Shown here in pieces: positions 9,901 to 16,503 of a stretch of 64,000 nt of DNA (position 1 is its first letter; every line of letters begins with the position of its first letter). The DNA comes from Crocinitomicaceae bacterium (GTDB taxonomy: Bacteria > Bacteroidota > Bacteroidia > Flavobacteriales_G > Salibacteraceae). The notes beneath the pieces were generated by a model. It saw only the letters and a list, made by a program, of their open reading frames with translations. It had not been told where the DNA came from and ran no database searches. The stretch covers positions 124,001 to 188,000 of the forward strand of contig PAVO01000005.1 of the NCBI GenBank assembly GCA_002713215.1. The letters are read 5' to 3'. The position numbers and the translations under genes were made by a program.

Positions 9901-11273
9901 TAGACCAAGCCAATGTAAACGGGCAAATTCGTTTGTTTTTGGGGAGCCAGTTGCAAGACCACATTACCAATAACCCCGAAGACGAGGTGGAATTGTTGCA
10001 CTCGAGCTATGCCAACAGCGGCCAGCAGCAGTATAGCTTTATGGATACCCTGGGCAGGGTTTACGATTTGCCTGTAATTGAGCTGGCACTCAACCCCAAC
10101 GAACCCGGAGCCGACACCACCAATCGATTTATGGAAAGTATGGCGGCTTCGCCACCAGCGGGCCAGCGTTTTGCCTACCACAGTGATACCACCCTGAGCG
10201 AATTGGTTTACTACGTTTACGACCACCTGGGAAATACCAGGGTAACCTACTCGCCCAAAGTTGAAGACTGTGGACCGCCAAGTTTTGATACGAGTTATGT
10301 CATAGGTTTAGATACCTGCTGGACGGTGAATTATGTTTACATGGGAGATTCATTGGACTCTATGAGATGTGACACTACCTGGGCCTTGATTTTAACCAAC
10401 ACCAGTAGAACGCTGACTTACACCATTGAAAGTGCGTTTGATTATTACCCTTACGGGAAAGTCTTAAGGCAATACATTAATACACCTGAGAAATACCTTA
10501 CAACCCACCACGAAAGGGATACTGAAACTGACTTGGATTATAGAAATGCGAGGTACTCGGCAGCAGATATACCGAGGTTTACGAGTATTGATCCATTGGC
10601 AAGTGACTTTGCACATCAATCTCCGTACATGATGGTAAATGGGAACCCTGTTATGTTGGTTGACCCGGATGGTAAGTCCGCAGGAGAACCTAATGAGCTA
10701 AAAGTTACCGAAGAGTCAAAGATTGAAAGACGCTTTGAATTTACTGATAGAAAGAATGGAGAAGGAGTCGATATTGTTACTAATACTCACACCAAGCGAA
10801 CGGTCAAATATGATAAAAATGGGGATGTTCTCTATGATATGACCACTACAACTACTACAACTACTACAATTGATAAAAAAGGAGTGTTTAATTCTACTAG
10901 ATCATCAATTACCTCGATTCAATCTCAGAGAGGAAATAGTGTAATTACAAATAGCTCTAAAGCTGTTGATCATACAAAATTGAACTCTACGAATCGAAGA
11001 GTAGTTAATAATGTGGCTAGATACAGAAGGGAAAATGGAATAAGCCCAAGTCAATATTATGTGTACAGAAATTATATGGCCCAACAACAAATGTTACCGA
11101 AACCATTGACTACCATTAGCAATGCGGTAATTTCTAATAGGCTTAATTCTTATGCTCGGGGAATAGGGTTCCCCATTTTTGTGTCTAGCTTTCAGAATCA
11201 AATGGGAGGCATTATTTACGCTGCTCCTCTTGAATTGAATCCTGAAAAAATTAAGGGCTCTAAAAGATATTAA
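933..11273 (+). CDS. Giant secreted RHS/YD-repeat protein with helical insert and variable C-terminal tail
   Basis: This is a 3446-residue protein. Residues 1-26 look like a signal peptide ending in HSIQA. A long beta-rich N-terminal part follows. Residues about 1165-1650 are an alpha-helical repeat array unlike the rest (listed separately). From about residue 2030 there are many YD repeats (YDALGR, YDLHGR, YDVRNR, YDGLNR, YDAIGN). The RHS core has YDHLGNTRV, FDYYPYGKV, RFTSIDPLA and closes with VDPDGK near base 10675. The last 200 residues (10676-11270) form a more A+T-rich tail with a run of nine threonines from an ACT/ACA repeat and no domain I recognise. RHS proteins build a cocoon-like shell that often carries a toxin at the C terminus. 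No T9SS sorting tail is visible, so export by Sec is likely and the later route is unknown. The start is set by the signal peptide. Confidence 0.9.
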   Translation: MRFSYYHLKFLLQFVCLTFYCHSIQAQISGSVENGTTLPKQAEKFNIATGAHQGNVNLFSGVYNSSYSLGTVSVPNGLIYTLNSSYSTSYIGGTHGGILEGIPYGDGRSLSLPTLSVQNESYIDNPDDTMNSYYSTCNGTGTPPALRFTTNDGTVYWHAPYVSIPGVLSGRAIYKHYDDENQRHVFVLNAFERYAEIYLKSNRWTVKLDNGVEYAFNLAVESYRRANHRRSFDYNDQRIEDGPDSSATVKSILKAQITPKAEFLKWYCTEIIDKSKPAAPRIKFDYETFGEFNYFKELSQNHQSAFDQILREHIYNVTSYLYDTNGNVTATLNNIEPNVQDYTVFKDVLLTRVSAHTFYGIEEWLDLEYETQDDHITNSLVMKIEDAGVLRLDSLYSYKSVFYQGEHTNSSQVYNPVKDVTSTVNFSGWNRFIHAAHPDYSSSSGYVPISSINPYIQNISTRTNRYSYKTLGAANSISMDHGFLSGTITATNMLETRVPGDNYEVRFVVSKDDAMTGANQGGFLNLDISIGGGVVPPGSVSNSVGFDIPAIDFDRIQKTKIFSTFDRMVKWNVRGNTSLNATSSDGLIVTSNHFTMPLFNPNDKLNFQIGPANSDHNFMALPSETTKSGSNTLADAKKAFLHERASWSTALPEQCDFKSIPNNFGVGLPWYQMHHVYEEFNTASPDDMYEFWWHDNPNSLTYSNKPTLAGSNTELEAIELIRYAKNPYMLRHVKKYVVSGVHAVNDSGMVGDQALVRDVELDYTSQNMNMKLSIDDNSGNFKKTFILLKSIRENPVYPANNSLQSGITTADIEAAPTTRFEYGTGVSIGDTTTEHCTGPRCFFQFYFVPLSKEISHLGGETEIEYHAIDTTFSTKSSLVYLGTAQKDRQYTMQFNYQVKKLKKQIGDTTQAVWEYTYSGLDTKYGLRRMVLDTFFTNNNYKADMGAGYTIVSEPEVNGVRNSTRYYHYTNEYEGLLFGKLYKIEKYNPHGTLFEKTEIEYDTLLAFRNGFYKKDRYGKVYYFIPKLDTAGNPVVVNGDTLMEQHYTWNYMNDTNLAIAYHPYFWKYPYLDHLISPQAAFYRNQGAGDIISASDVRLQPLHYTAYAPKYYEGHYVKDDDPAYWDSWFIKKIKETTTEYDTNACVIDDSYYYNSNIDVSVDPMDAIFLNNLKTLGSGNAVENDLIDNSPLSDTVLLEILDTAFLLGDAQLITVFGEQDNVKDTIIKNLINRLPELAEQTLVDIMLGQEKDYSHEVLTTLIDRESQDAYAAVREIMIHQDSLYDSTIFHLLVDTLIPDSVSMLILASRWELSDTVYQWLNDSVLRFGEPFLKNLVLAKRIFPDDDVLAMLAQNTNLSDNDIEDLFTACPYSYSSAVQTHLDGRSPALPSSVSSTISLAQSNIPNYSTYLLNVGITGSVAPFINLTSGNDLESLFQTLTDANTADLDLETEFTAASPLEDTLLLEMIDYAGNYENSTIITILNDQPGLSDTVWTKAINSSELTNDDLLELFNNNIVGFTDDVLVEILLLSPALDNTELQNLLLKQPSISESVFDEIYDSELENSNIEPLHFKQRNFTSAGLNAMLDDSREFSESNLTGVLLAQHNFPEKAVLLNLFDHTPAFSNSMIITILSNTTRELSAEVLSEVNTYLPGNYSSLLGVSNKFKLVGKASKLKLYCSNPKLSQTLSISTVKEFEYYDANYKGLSTSEGYRRLLNADVTPLQLLFEPSWQLYRTTAYSPELPGAKTEEEYFYYYDLQQRYENLYWKSGITVDDSLPNNTGAQLTVSSKILGNDIDGLDKSLEYGVKNIAFEKRLTTRYASDQGALARSTYYLHDTVWTLLYEPEDSVIHFTGDTCVTASGDSLATIGCKRLIVRYWGSRRDMAWNMIAFYKPGNPESIFYECPCDAKDTMVNHLGFIAAWANPSAYMTWCDSGVFDTPDTNGPEQVLLAEYSKGKYLQLRSVQHQADTILKGSYADLDITSTAYSRIYYPILGFNEDGEEVFPFDTLEVLHVNDRNEYGQVKQEQNAAGLQTDYFYHKKLDMYYMDTNCYKNNYNGFYNGISGLPYKVKVGSLETLFEYYNDKSLKTITGPNGMTLTQDFDMYGRLNLTKRNSNLLSKYNYNTWGGDTSQAFSTRAGENYSDVITLNKIGSSYGEQNRTFLDPMGRMYQNVQAVTSNTSNFYGVTAPYTHSGEVVYDALGRAIKTYRPFDYSWFGGPKMNAAAGGSVDKTNHQAFAYEDGGFQRLLHEAKSGENIDTGHTVDYEYQLVNYLCMFCDLDLTTANGSIMLPDTGYNYVFRKITVTDEDGNLSTEYQNALGQKIATKGKINNNWDAVTLFVYDAYGNLNKTINPNGQHNDYYYNILGWMYKQVSPDGDEKKMMYNNMGQVVAEMDEEDVLGWYDGTSKYYNTIRLYEYDLHGRLIRQSRRTIPHLYGRVNTSSEIKFNPLLYNNYNITSGEYIYKFSNASTYLWRAEIDAYYDTGVNQGGGGTWTTGKHNIFNYYLYDPQPNYLEKTWHYNSTTYNRIGRLYRTESYGHIEDFNTNNSKLIHATEFKYNADGQISELNKHFLPNDTLGGRKGLHVLIEYPEYDLRGNPLTVNVDVNKDSILDIQYHYTYDHYGRMDQVYGNFSNSKDQGNLLAEYFYDNPTGMVKQVVYSKNCESFTQSVGYTGLPVDTIEYAYDVRNRLTDITSHFYDEALYYDGNNPSKTSGSMGSNNYNGNINGATNTYRLTNVGSLFDDPSKYGYTYDGLNRLITADAFCSHWNTLAAGKDDVVGDVKYKYDRVGNFVWLRRDVEQGGSHVQHWYDFTYQGNITTNKLLGVSAHAGNTTTAARTYSYDAIGNQITDNSRSIIGTTYGRSNLPFETTVDTTEIAYFYDANDARVFKRSKNQGNPGVVINKELYLRDAGGRELGVLDVNAGQWTWYVFGLDRFARLKPKAGQQPKTYTGNGGSTGSGVVDWLSYNSTLDNFLIYTWQEGDPLLFGHDDNNYPLQIDQANVNGQIRLFLGSQLQDHITNNPEDEVELLHSSYANSGQQQYSFMDTLGRVYDLPVIELALNPNEPGADTTNRFMESMAASPPAGQRFAYHSDTTLSELVYYVYDHLGNTRVTYSPKVEDCGPPSFDTSYVIGLDTCWTVNYVYMGDSLDSMRCDTTWALILTNTSRTLTYTIESAFDYYPYGKVLRQYINTPEKYLTTHHERDTETDLDYRNARYSAADIPRFTSIDPLASDFAHQSPYMMVNGNPVMLVDPDGKSAGEPNELKVTEESKIERRFEFTDRKNGEGVDIVTNTHTKRTVKYDKNGDVLYDMTTTTTTTTTIDKKGVFNSTRSSITSIQSQRGNSVITNSSKAVDHTKLNSTNRRVVNNVARYRRENGISPSQYYVYRNYMAQQQMLPKPLTTISNAVISNRLNSYARGIGFPIFVSSFQNQMGGIIYAAPLELNPEKIKGSKRY
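4420..5870 (+). repeat. Degenerate helical repeats inside the RHS gene
   Basis: About 480 codons encode repeated units of roughly 20-27 residues with the pattern LSDTVLLEIL, LSDNDIEDLF, LTNDDLLELF, FTDDVLVEIL, FSNSMIITIL. Each looks like one or two short amphipathic helices, which would stack as an alpha-solenoid. The flanking parts are beta-rich RHS-type sequence. The repeats are diverged at DNA level, so they are old rather than a recent slippage product. Their function is not known to me. Confidence 0.7.
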
Positions 11274-11285
11274 ACAACTGGAATC

Positions 11286-11651
11286 GTGAAAAACATATTT
11301 ACTCTGGTGATTTGGTTAGCTATACTAACGGTTAAAAAGTACGAAGCAGCCATTGAGGCTTCATTATTTATTTTATTGGGTATATCAATAGTTTTATTGA
11401 TCATTCTTATTTGGGGGGTTTTTATCCACCATTCTTTAAAATTAGATATAGGAATAATAAAGGAATTAGCTCCTTTGGATAAGGGAATATTGATTTTGTG
11501 TTTCCCGCTTTGTTTCTGGTTTTTCTATATTGAGGATAGTTACTCTACGTTAAACTTAACGTTTCTAGTTATTCTCTCGGTTTGTGTTTTCCTTGAGTTT
11601 TTATCTTGGAGCCTGAACAATGGAAGTTTAAGAACTAGAAAACAATCGTGA
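11286..11651 (+). CDS. Small membrane protein, possible RHS immunity partner
   Basis: 121 residues with a GTG start 12 bp after the RHS stop codon. Hydrophobic stretches at about 5-17, 27-48, 66-82 and 88-108 suggest three or four membrane helices, and the tail is basic (LRTRKQS). I recognise no family. The position directly after the variable RHS tail and the tight spacing are typical of an immunity gene for an RHS toxin, but that role is inferred from context only. If so, the toxin would probably act at the membrane or periplasm. Confidence 0.6.
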   Translation: MKNIFTLVIWLAILTVKKYEAAIEASLFILLGISIVLLIILIWGVFIHHSLKLDIGIIKELAPLDKGILILCFPLCFWFFYIEDSYSTLNLTFLVILSVCVFLEFLSWSLNNGSLRTRKQS

Positions 11652-11681
11652 CTACACTGCTGATGTATTATCCCCCCCACC

Positions 11682-11845
11682 GTTAGCGCGAGTTTCCAAG
11701 CTCGTTCTAACGTTTAAAAATTTGTTCCAAATTAGGAACAAAAACCCTAAAAAGGTGCCACCAAAATATTTGGCACGTTCATTAGAGAAATTAAGGCTCA
11801 ATTAAAAGGTAATCAGTAAGATACAAGATTTTGTATCGGGTTGTT
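11682..11845 (+). repeat. REP hairpin plus shared upstream block, orphan copy
   Basis: The block opens with a 30-bp imperfect palindrome (GTTAG outer arm, CTAAC closing arm, 11682-11711). It continues with a TTGTTCC/GGAACAA hairpin, a GTGCCACCAAAATATTTGGC segment and a CAGTAAGATACAA segment. Closely similar blocks lie just upstream of the PEGA genes at 15371 and 17574. Here no PEGA gene follows: the block runs straight into the tail of a truncated response regulator, which points to a deletion or rearrangement. Confidence 0.7.
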
Positions 11846-11847
11846 TA

Positions 11848-11890
11848 GGTCGGACGGCCGACCATTACCAAACGTGTTACTGACACGTTT
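11848..11890. repeat. Double-hairpin element at a response-regulator 3' end, copy A
   Basis: Hairpin 1 is GGTCGG, loop ACGG, CCGACC. Hairpin 2 is AAACGTGT, loop TACTG, ACACGTTT. It lies 5 bp beyond the 3' end of the truncated regulator gene on the minus strand. Two further copies at 12312-12355 and 19859-19903 differ in the stem bases, partly with matching changes. It could act as a transcript end or be a mobile palindrome. Confidence 0.6.
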
Positions 11891-11895
11891 AAAGC

Positions 11896-12279
11896 CTAAA
11901 GTTCCCTCATGGATTTAATGTCTAGTTTCTGGAAAATGTTTTGTAAATGAGTATCAACGGTATTGACTGAAATATTTAACTCCTTTGCAATTTCCTCACG
12001 GGATACCCCTTGTTTACCCAACCAAGCCACATCCTTTTCGCGAGAGGTAAGTAAAGCATTCTTAGGCAAGTTCATTAGTTTTTTTATTTCTTCCTGTTGT
12101 TCCTTGTTATACCAGGTGCCACCAGCCATAACAATTTTTGAAGCTTCAATGATTACATCCGTATCAACCGATTTATGAATGTACCCCTTAACCAGATGGT
12201 GACGACAGAGCGAGAGTGTTTGAGTTTCGGTAAAAGAGCTAAACAAGATTATTTTTAGATTTAATTGAAAGTTAATCAA
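11896..12279 (-). pseudogene. Truncated NarL/LuxR-type response regulator
   Basis: The C-terminal half of a response regulator like those at 12483 and 19909. It starts only at the LKIILFSSF segment of the receiver domain, then has the GYIHK lysine region and an intact LuxR-type helix-turn-helix (LTSREKDVAWLGKQG, then NISVNTVDTHLQNIFQKLD). The phospho-acceptor Asp and the acidic pocket are missing. The only available start is a TTG inside sequence that belongs to a 108-bp intergenic repeat, so the gene was probably cut by recombination at about base 12252. If translated it would be a free DNA-binding domain. Confidence 0.8.
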
Positions 12280-12358
12280 TAAGTTACAAATTTTTTAGGT
12301 GAAAATTATTGGTTCGGAATACCGAACATTGCCAAACGTGTTACTAATACGTTTGGAA
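12251..12358. repeat. 108-bp direct repeat, copy 1 (contains double hairpin)
   Basis: This segment matches 19798-19905 in the same orientation with about three differences. It contains the double hairpin (GTTCGG/CCGAAC at 12312-12327 and CCAAACGT/ACGTTTGG at 12332-12355). In the other copy it directly follows a response-regulator gene. Here it abuts the cut end of the truncated regulator. The 120 bp between it and the next gene hold no gene that I can see. Confidence 0.8.
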
Positions 12359-12482
12359 AAGTGCATTGAATAGAGAATATATGGCCGCTTCGCGAGTAGT
12401 AAATTTCTTTGGTATTGCCCAAAGGAACCGAAAGGCTAGTTGGTTGTAGCTTAATTTGGTGACTGCAATACGTTTGGAGAGC

Positions 12483-13064
12483 CTAAAGTTCTCGCATGGA
12501 ATTAATATCTAGTTTTTGGTAGATATTTTGCAAATGACTGTCTATAGTTTTAATGGAAAGATTTAATTCTTCAGCAATTTCTTCACGCGACTTTTTTTGT
12601 TTGGCCAATCCAATAATTTCTCTTTCTCGTTCAGTAATTACGTCGCTTTTGGGAAGTTCTAAAAGCTGTTTAATTTCTTCTCGCTGTTCGGGTTGATACC
12701 AGGTGCCGCCTTCAAAAACTGTTTCCATAGCCTGGGCGAGTACGTCAAGGTTTACCAGTTTGTTTACATAGCCTTTTACCAATTTATGCCGACACAAGGT
12801 GAGAATATAGGGTTCGGTAAATGAACTGAATATGATGATTTTTAGATGTCTGATTTTTAATTGGTCTATGTGGTTAAGAAATTTAGCAGCATGACCAAAA
12901 CTTCCTAAATCATAATCGAGCAGAAGCAGATCATATTCAAGGAGTTTTTGGAAATCAAAATTTACTGGACTGAATGCCTTTATTGATTTGTATTGTTTTT
13001 TTGCTAATGCTACTTCCAAACCTTGACCTACTGATTCATGGTCGTCAATAATTACAATTTTCAT
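12483..13064 (-). CDS. NarL-type response regulator, operon 1
   Basis: 193 residues. The receiver domain has the acidic pair D7/D8, phospho-acceptor D50 in LLLLDYDLG, S80 in IIFSSF and K102, so the phosphorylation site looks complete. A LuxR-type helix-turn-helix fills residues about 130-193 (ITEREREIIGLAKQ, then LSIKTIDSHLQNIYQKLD). It should act as a cytoplasmic transcription factor. Its start codon overlaps the stop of the sensor gene upstream by 4 bp (ATGA), so the two are translationally coupled. Close paralogs lie at 19909 and 25542, and a truncated one at 11896. Targets are unknown. Confidence 0.9.
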   Translation of the reverse strand: MKIVIIDDHESVGQGLEVALAKKQYKSIKAFSPVNFDFQKLLEYDLLLLDYDLGSFGHAAKFLNHIDQLKIRHLKIIIFSSFTEPYILTLCRHKLVKGYVNKLVNLDVLAQAMETVFEGGTWYQPEQREEIKQLLELPKSDVITEREREIIGLAKQKKSREEIAEELNLSIKTIDSHLQNIYQKLDINSMREL

Positions 13065-14527
13065 AAGCGATTTTCGAGTAAGGGAATATGTATTTTAGTT
13101 CCATTGACAGCACAATCAAAGAAGCGGAGTAAGGCCCTGGTATTTTTCGAAAAATTAATAGGCTTGGCAGAATTTACTTCCACGCCGTATTCGTCGGGAG
13201 TAACCCAAAGTTTTTGCTTTCCGTCTTGCAGCAATTGCTCCAGGATACTTAGTACCGCAATTTTGTAATCAATGCTATGGGTTTCAGGGTCAATGTCGTG
13301 TGTTATCTCAATCCATTGTAAACCCTGCTTTGTGTTGCTGGGAATGTATTTGAGCCAATTGGTTTGGTTGAATCGCTTGCTGTACAATTGATGGTTTTGA
13401 ATATAACTCAAGTCTTTACCGAGGTTATTTAACTGTTCCATTGCCTTTTCAATATCACCGCCATAAAGAAAACTCCTAGCCGCAAGCAAAGTGGGAGATG
13501 CGTTGGAATGAAGTCTAGATCCTACTTCACTTTTTTCATATTCCAATACCTTAAGTTGTTCAATGAACATGGCTGTTAAAGATTTGGATTCTTCTATTCG
13601 TTTGTTGGCATTTCGTTTTTCCATGTACCTTAATGCCAATACCAGTGCTAATGCGAATATCAGTATTGATACTATGGCAATTACCCAGTTCATAATAGTA
13701 GCGAATTGGGCTTTGTCTTTTTGTAATTGTAGTTCTGATTCCAATTGGGCAATAGTTATGGCTGTTTCTCCATTTTTTAAATCATTAGCAACAATATGGT
13801 ATTGGTCTTTGTAAGAATAAGCACTGTCATGGTTTCCTAATCGCCGATTTACTTCATAGAGATTCTTAAGTACGGCTTTCTTAAGTAATAGATCGTTGCT
13901 AAGGGTTGCAGATTTTCTTAAATAGAGTAGAGCGCTGTCCGGCATTTCCTGATTGAGATACATACTGCTCAGATTATTAAGAATCATATTCATTTTTACA
14001 GAATCTCCTAAAGCCACTGCTAAGGCTTGTGCTTTTAGTAAGGTTTGTGCTGCACGATAATATTTGTTAGAATGATTGTACAAGCCACTCATATTTACGA
14101 GGGTAGAAAGTTGGTCGGCTTTGTTTTTTGTATTTGTAGCATAAGCCAAACGTTGTTGATATAGCTTTTCTGCGAGGCCGTATTTTTTGATTTTCACGTA
14201 AACGTTAGCTAGGTTCGATTGACATTTTAGGAAATTCTCCTGATCTTTAATTTTTTGGTAGAACTTTCCTGCATATTTAAAGTTTTCAATGCTTCTTTCG
14301 TATTCTTCCTGCTGGTAAAGAATGATGCCTAGTTTTCGGTAGCTCTCTGCCATAACACTGTCAGGTGCATTTTGGGAATGTGTTAGTTTGAAGTAATAGG
14401 TGTAGGCACTGTCGAATTGTTTGTTTTGGTAGTGTTGGTTAGCGAGTTGTACCCTTTCGGGCCAGTGGTGCTTTGCACCGGCCCAAAGGGAACAACTCAT
14501 AAGTAATATGGTTAATAATAATTTCAC
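13061..14527 (-). CDS. TPR sensor protein with degenerate histidine-kinase domain, operon 1
   Basis: 488 residues. A signal peptide (1-19, ending WAGA) is followed by about five TPR units to residue 250, one membrane helix at about 280-302 and a cytoplasmic part. The segment EVGSRLHSN places a candidate phospho-acceptor His at 340 in a HisKA_3-like helix, but the usual Asp after it is Ser. The ATPase part is short (about 100 residues): LSILEQLLQDG sits where the N box should be and lacks the Asn, and no DxGxG or G2 box is visible. Kinase activity is therefore doubtful; it may be a pseudokinase, phosphatase or phospho-relay partner. GTG start, sharing one base with the stop of the gene upstream (TAGTG). 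Confidence 0.85.
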   Translation of the reverse strand: MKLLLTILLMSCSLWAGAKHHWPERVQLANQHYQNKQFDSAYTYYFKLTHSQNAPDSVMAESYRKLGIILYQQEEYERSIENFKYAGKFYQKIKDQENFLKCQSNLANVYVKIKKYGLAEKLYQQRLAYATNTKNKADQLSTLVNMSGLYNHSNKYYRAAQTLLKAQALAVALGDSVKMNMILNNLSSMYLNQEMPDSALLYLRKSATLSNDLLLKKAVLKNLYEVNRRLGNHDSAYSYKDQYHIVANDLKNGETAITIAQLESELQLQKDKAQFATIMNWVIAIVSILIFALALVLALRYMEKRNANKRIEESKSLTAMFIEQLKVLEYEKSEVGSRLHSNASPTLLAARSFLYGGDIEKAMEQLNNLGKDLSYIQNHQLYSKRFNQTNWLKYIPSNTKQGLQWIEITHDIDPETHSIDYKIAVLSILEQLLQDGKQKLWVTPDEYGVEVNSAKPINFSKNTRALLRFFDCAVNGTKIHIPLLENRL

Positions 14528-15045
14528 TAATCAAATGTGAATACTGATTCACCAACAGGTTCCCCACCTTTTTTAGTTACCACTTTACCCGAAGGCTCAT
14601 TATTTTCCCGTTCAATGGTTTCGTTAAAGGGTCGGTCTCCGGCAGCGGCTGTTCCACTCACTACATCAAATTGAAATTCGCCTTCGGCATTTCTACCTAC
14701 ATACTGGATGTCTTCGTTATCGCTAACGGCAATGTGGCCCACCAGGGCATAATCGTTTCCGCTAATGTGATCTACCGGGTTTGGGTCTACTACAGGTCTG
14801 TATAAAACACTCATAATTTTATTGTTTTTAAATAAGTTAATAAAGGGCAAGTTAACGGCTTTTTCTATGGGTGGTTTCGTAGGAATGCCCTTTATTTTTC
14901 GCTTGCCTGCCGTAAGGCATGGTGTTTTATTCACTTCGGTAGACTCAGTACAAGGTTTTTTCATTTCCGCAGCCTGTGCCAAGGTAATTTTATTCTTTTC
15001 AATTATTTTTTCTAATCGTTCAATGGTCTCTTGTAAGTCATTCAT
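14527..15045 (-). CDS. Small protein of operon 1 (leader region fused to a conserved 95-residue domain)
   Basis: 172 residues, no known family. The C-terminal part from MSVLYRPVVDPNPVDH to the end is about 80% identical to the 95-aa protein at 21941-22228, including NDYALVG, SDNEDIQYVGRN and TAAAGDRPFNET. The first 77 residues (MNDLQETIERLEKIIEK, then Lys-rich) correspond to a separate, now broken, reading frame upstream of the second copy. Translation could start at 15045 (fusion) or at the internal ATG at 14817. No signal peptide or membrane helix is visible, so it is probably cytoplasmic. It is the first gene of the sensor/regulator operon and may modulate the sensor. Confidence 0.7.
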   Translation of the reverse strand: MNDLQETIERLEKIIEKNKITLAQAAEMKKPCTESTEVNKTPCLTAGKRKIKGIPTKPPIEKAVNLPFINLFKNNKIMSVLYRPVVDPNPVDHISGNDYALVGHIAVSDNEDIQYVGRNAEGEFQFDVVSGTAAAGDRPFNETIERENNEPSGKVVTKKGGEPVGESVFTFD

Positions 15046-15060
15046 AGTTTACTAGATTAT

Positions 15061-15120
15061 GGGAGTAGAACTCCCAAACCTAAAATTGGTTTTTGGGAAA
15101 GCTCTAAGTATAAATAACCA
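15061..15120 (-). promoter_or_regulatory. Conserved palindrome and promoter block upstream of operon 1
   Basis: A perfect palindrome GGGAGT-AGA-ACTCCC lies at 15061-15075, 15 bp before the start codon. A block AGTATAAATAACCA (15107-15120; on the coding strand TGGTTATTTATACT) follows. Both occur at matching places upstream of operon 2 (22465-22524), while the sequence between them differs. The A+T block resembles a Bacteroidota -7 region; the palindrome could be an operator or a 5'-UTR hairpin over the ribosome landing site. Confidence 0.55.
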
Positions 15121-15240
15121 TTTTTCGAGATTTATTTACAGTTTTTGTCCTGTTGAGTGGGGCGGAACAAAGTGAAAGGTAAAAATGCGTGTAAACCCTT
15201 AAAAGAAAACCCACCCAAAAATGTATCTTGCAAGCCCCAC

Positions 15241-15370
15241 GTTAGCGCGAGCTTCCAAGCTCGTTCTAACGTTTAAAGAATTGTTCCAAAAAAAAGCCCT
15301 CAAAAAAGTGGAGATAGTTTTTTTGCGTAGAGGTAAAATAAAAATGACAATAAGATATTACTGAATTGAA
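15241..15370 (+). repeat. REP hairpin plus shared block upstream of PEGA gene 1
   Basis: A 30-bp palindrome at 15241-15270 differs from the copy at 11682 by one base. It is followed by CGTTTAAA, a TTGTTCC half-hairpin and an A-rich stretch up to the start codon at 15371. It probably carries the promoter of the PEGA gene. Confidence 0.65.
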
Positions 15371-16111
15371 ATGCGATATTTCTTTATTTTAAACTTTCTG
15401 TTATTTGTCTTAGTGGGCAGTTCACAGACACAGAAGGGTACTTTGTTACTAAGGGTCTTTCCTGTAGATGCAATTGTAAAAATAGACGGTAAAAAATACG
15501 TTGAACGCGATCAAAATGGCTTCTTAAAAATTGAATTGGACAGCGGAATGCACTTTTTGCAATGCTGGGCACCAACTCATGAGTTGATAGAAGATAGCAT
15601 TAGAATTAAGGCCAATGAAACGGTCAGAAAAGTTCAATACATAAGTCACTCAAAAGAGTTTCAATCTTTTAAACAAAGCAAAAGAAGGCAGGCAGTTGGA
15701 AAAACAGTTTTACTCGTTGTTCCACCAGCAATGCTCATCGGATTTACAACGGAATACTTCATAAAAGAGCCAGATATGAAATTAAAAGTTGAGAACTCGA
15801 AAACAGATGTTGAATCAACCAAGCAGGTTTATTTGGATGCAATCACCATTAATACGGTAAAATCCAGTAGGGAAGCATACGAAAGGTCAGTTGACAATTA
15901 TAACGAGCGGGTAAGCGAATACAATGAGTTTGTTACTATTTCTGCAATAAAAATTAGTGCCTCAGCTGTCATAACGGGCCTTTCAATTTGGTGGGTCACC
16001 AAGTTTAAAAAACTCGAATATGAAGAGAAACAGCTGTTATCCAGAACTAAAATAATACTAGACCCAATAAATGGACAGGCTTTCTTAACATGGAAAATAC
16101 AGAAACAATGA
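15371..16111 (+). CDS. PEGA-domain membrane protein, copy 1
   Basis: 246 residues. A signal peptide (1-20, LVGSSQTQ) is followed by a PEGA-like domain (about 22-78: GTLLLRVFPVDAIVKIDGK, then LDSGMHFLQCWAP). Two hydrophobic segments at about 113-132 and 195-215 flank a charged, probably helical loop. The order and length match the protein at 17574, so this is a duplicated gene. PEGA domains are found on cell-envelope proteins. The stop overlaps the start of the lipoprotein gene (ATGA). Function unknown. Confidence 0.75.
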   Translation: MRYFFILNFLLFVLVGSSQTQKGTLLLRVFPVDAIVKIDGKKYVERDQNGFLKIELDSGMHFLQCWAPTHELIEDSIRIKANETVRKVQYISHSKEFQSFKQSKRRQAVGKTVLLVVPPAMLIGFTTEYFIKEPDMKLKVENSKTDVESTKQVYLDAITINTVKSSREAYERSVDNYNERVSEYNEFVTISAIKISASAVITGLSIWWVTKFKKLEYEEKQLLSRTKIILDPINGQAFLTWKIQKQ

Positions 16112-16503
16112 GGAATATTTTTATTCTGCTAGCATTATCGATATTCTGTAATTCGTGCCTTAAGAGTGAATACGAAGATTATACTTTACCGCATAACCAA
16201 TATGGGGACATGTACCCCGATATAAAGACGGTTACTTTTATCGGATTTAGAACACAAGGAATTGGTCAATCGTGTAACTTGTATCTCGATTTTAAAATAG
16301 ATACAACTGGCACCGGAGTTCACCCAGGCAATATTGGTGGAGTTTTTTTATTTCAAAACAACAAACACATTAGGACGCTCCAGATCTGGAGAACGAATAC
16401 CGTGTTAGCACGAAGTTGCTTAGGGGCAAAAACATTTAGGTTTCAACTCATAGATAAGGAGGGCTACCATGTTGGGAAAGCAACAACCGTGGTTTGGGAA
16501 TGA
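16108..16503 (+). CDS. Small lipoprotein, partner of PEGA gene 1
   Basis: 131 residues when started at the ATG that overlaps the preceding stop; an ATG 18 bp further up also exists but spoils the signal. The signal MRNIFILLALSIFCNSC ends in a lipobox, so the mature protein begins at Cys-17. Two later cysteines may form a disulfide. The first part (CLKSEYEDY) and the overall plan resemble the lipoprotein at 18369. No known domain. The PEGA-lipoprotein coupling suggests a joint envelope function. Confidence 0.7.
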   Translation: MRNIFILLALSIFCNSCLKSEYEDYTLPHNQYGDMYPDIKTVTFIGFRTQGIGQSCNLYLDFKIDTTGTGVHPGNIGGVFLFQNNKHIRTLQIWRTNTVLARSCLGAKTFRFQLIDKEGYHVGKATTVVWE

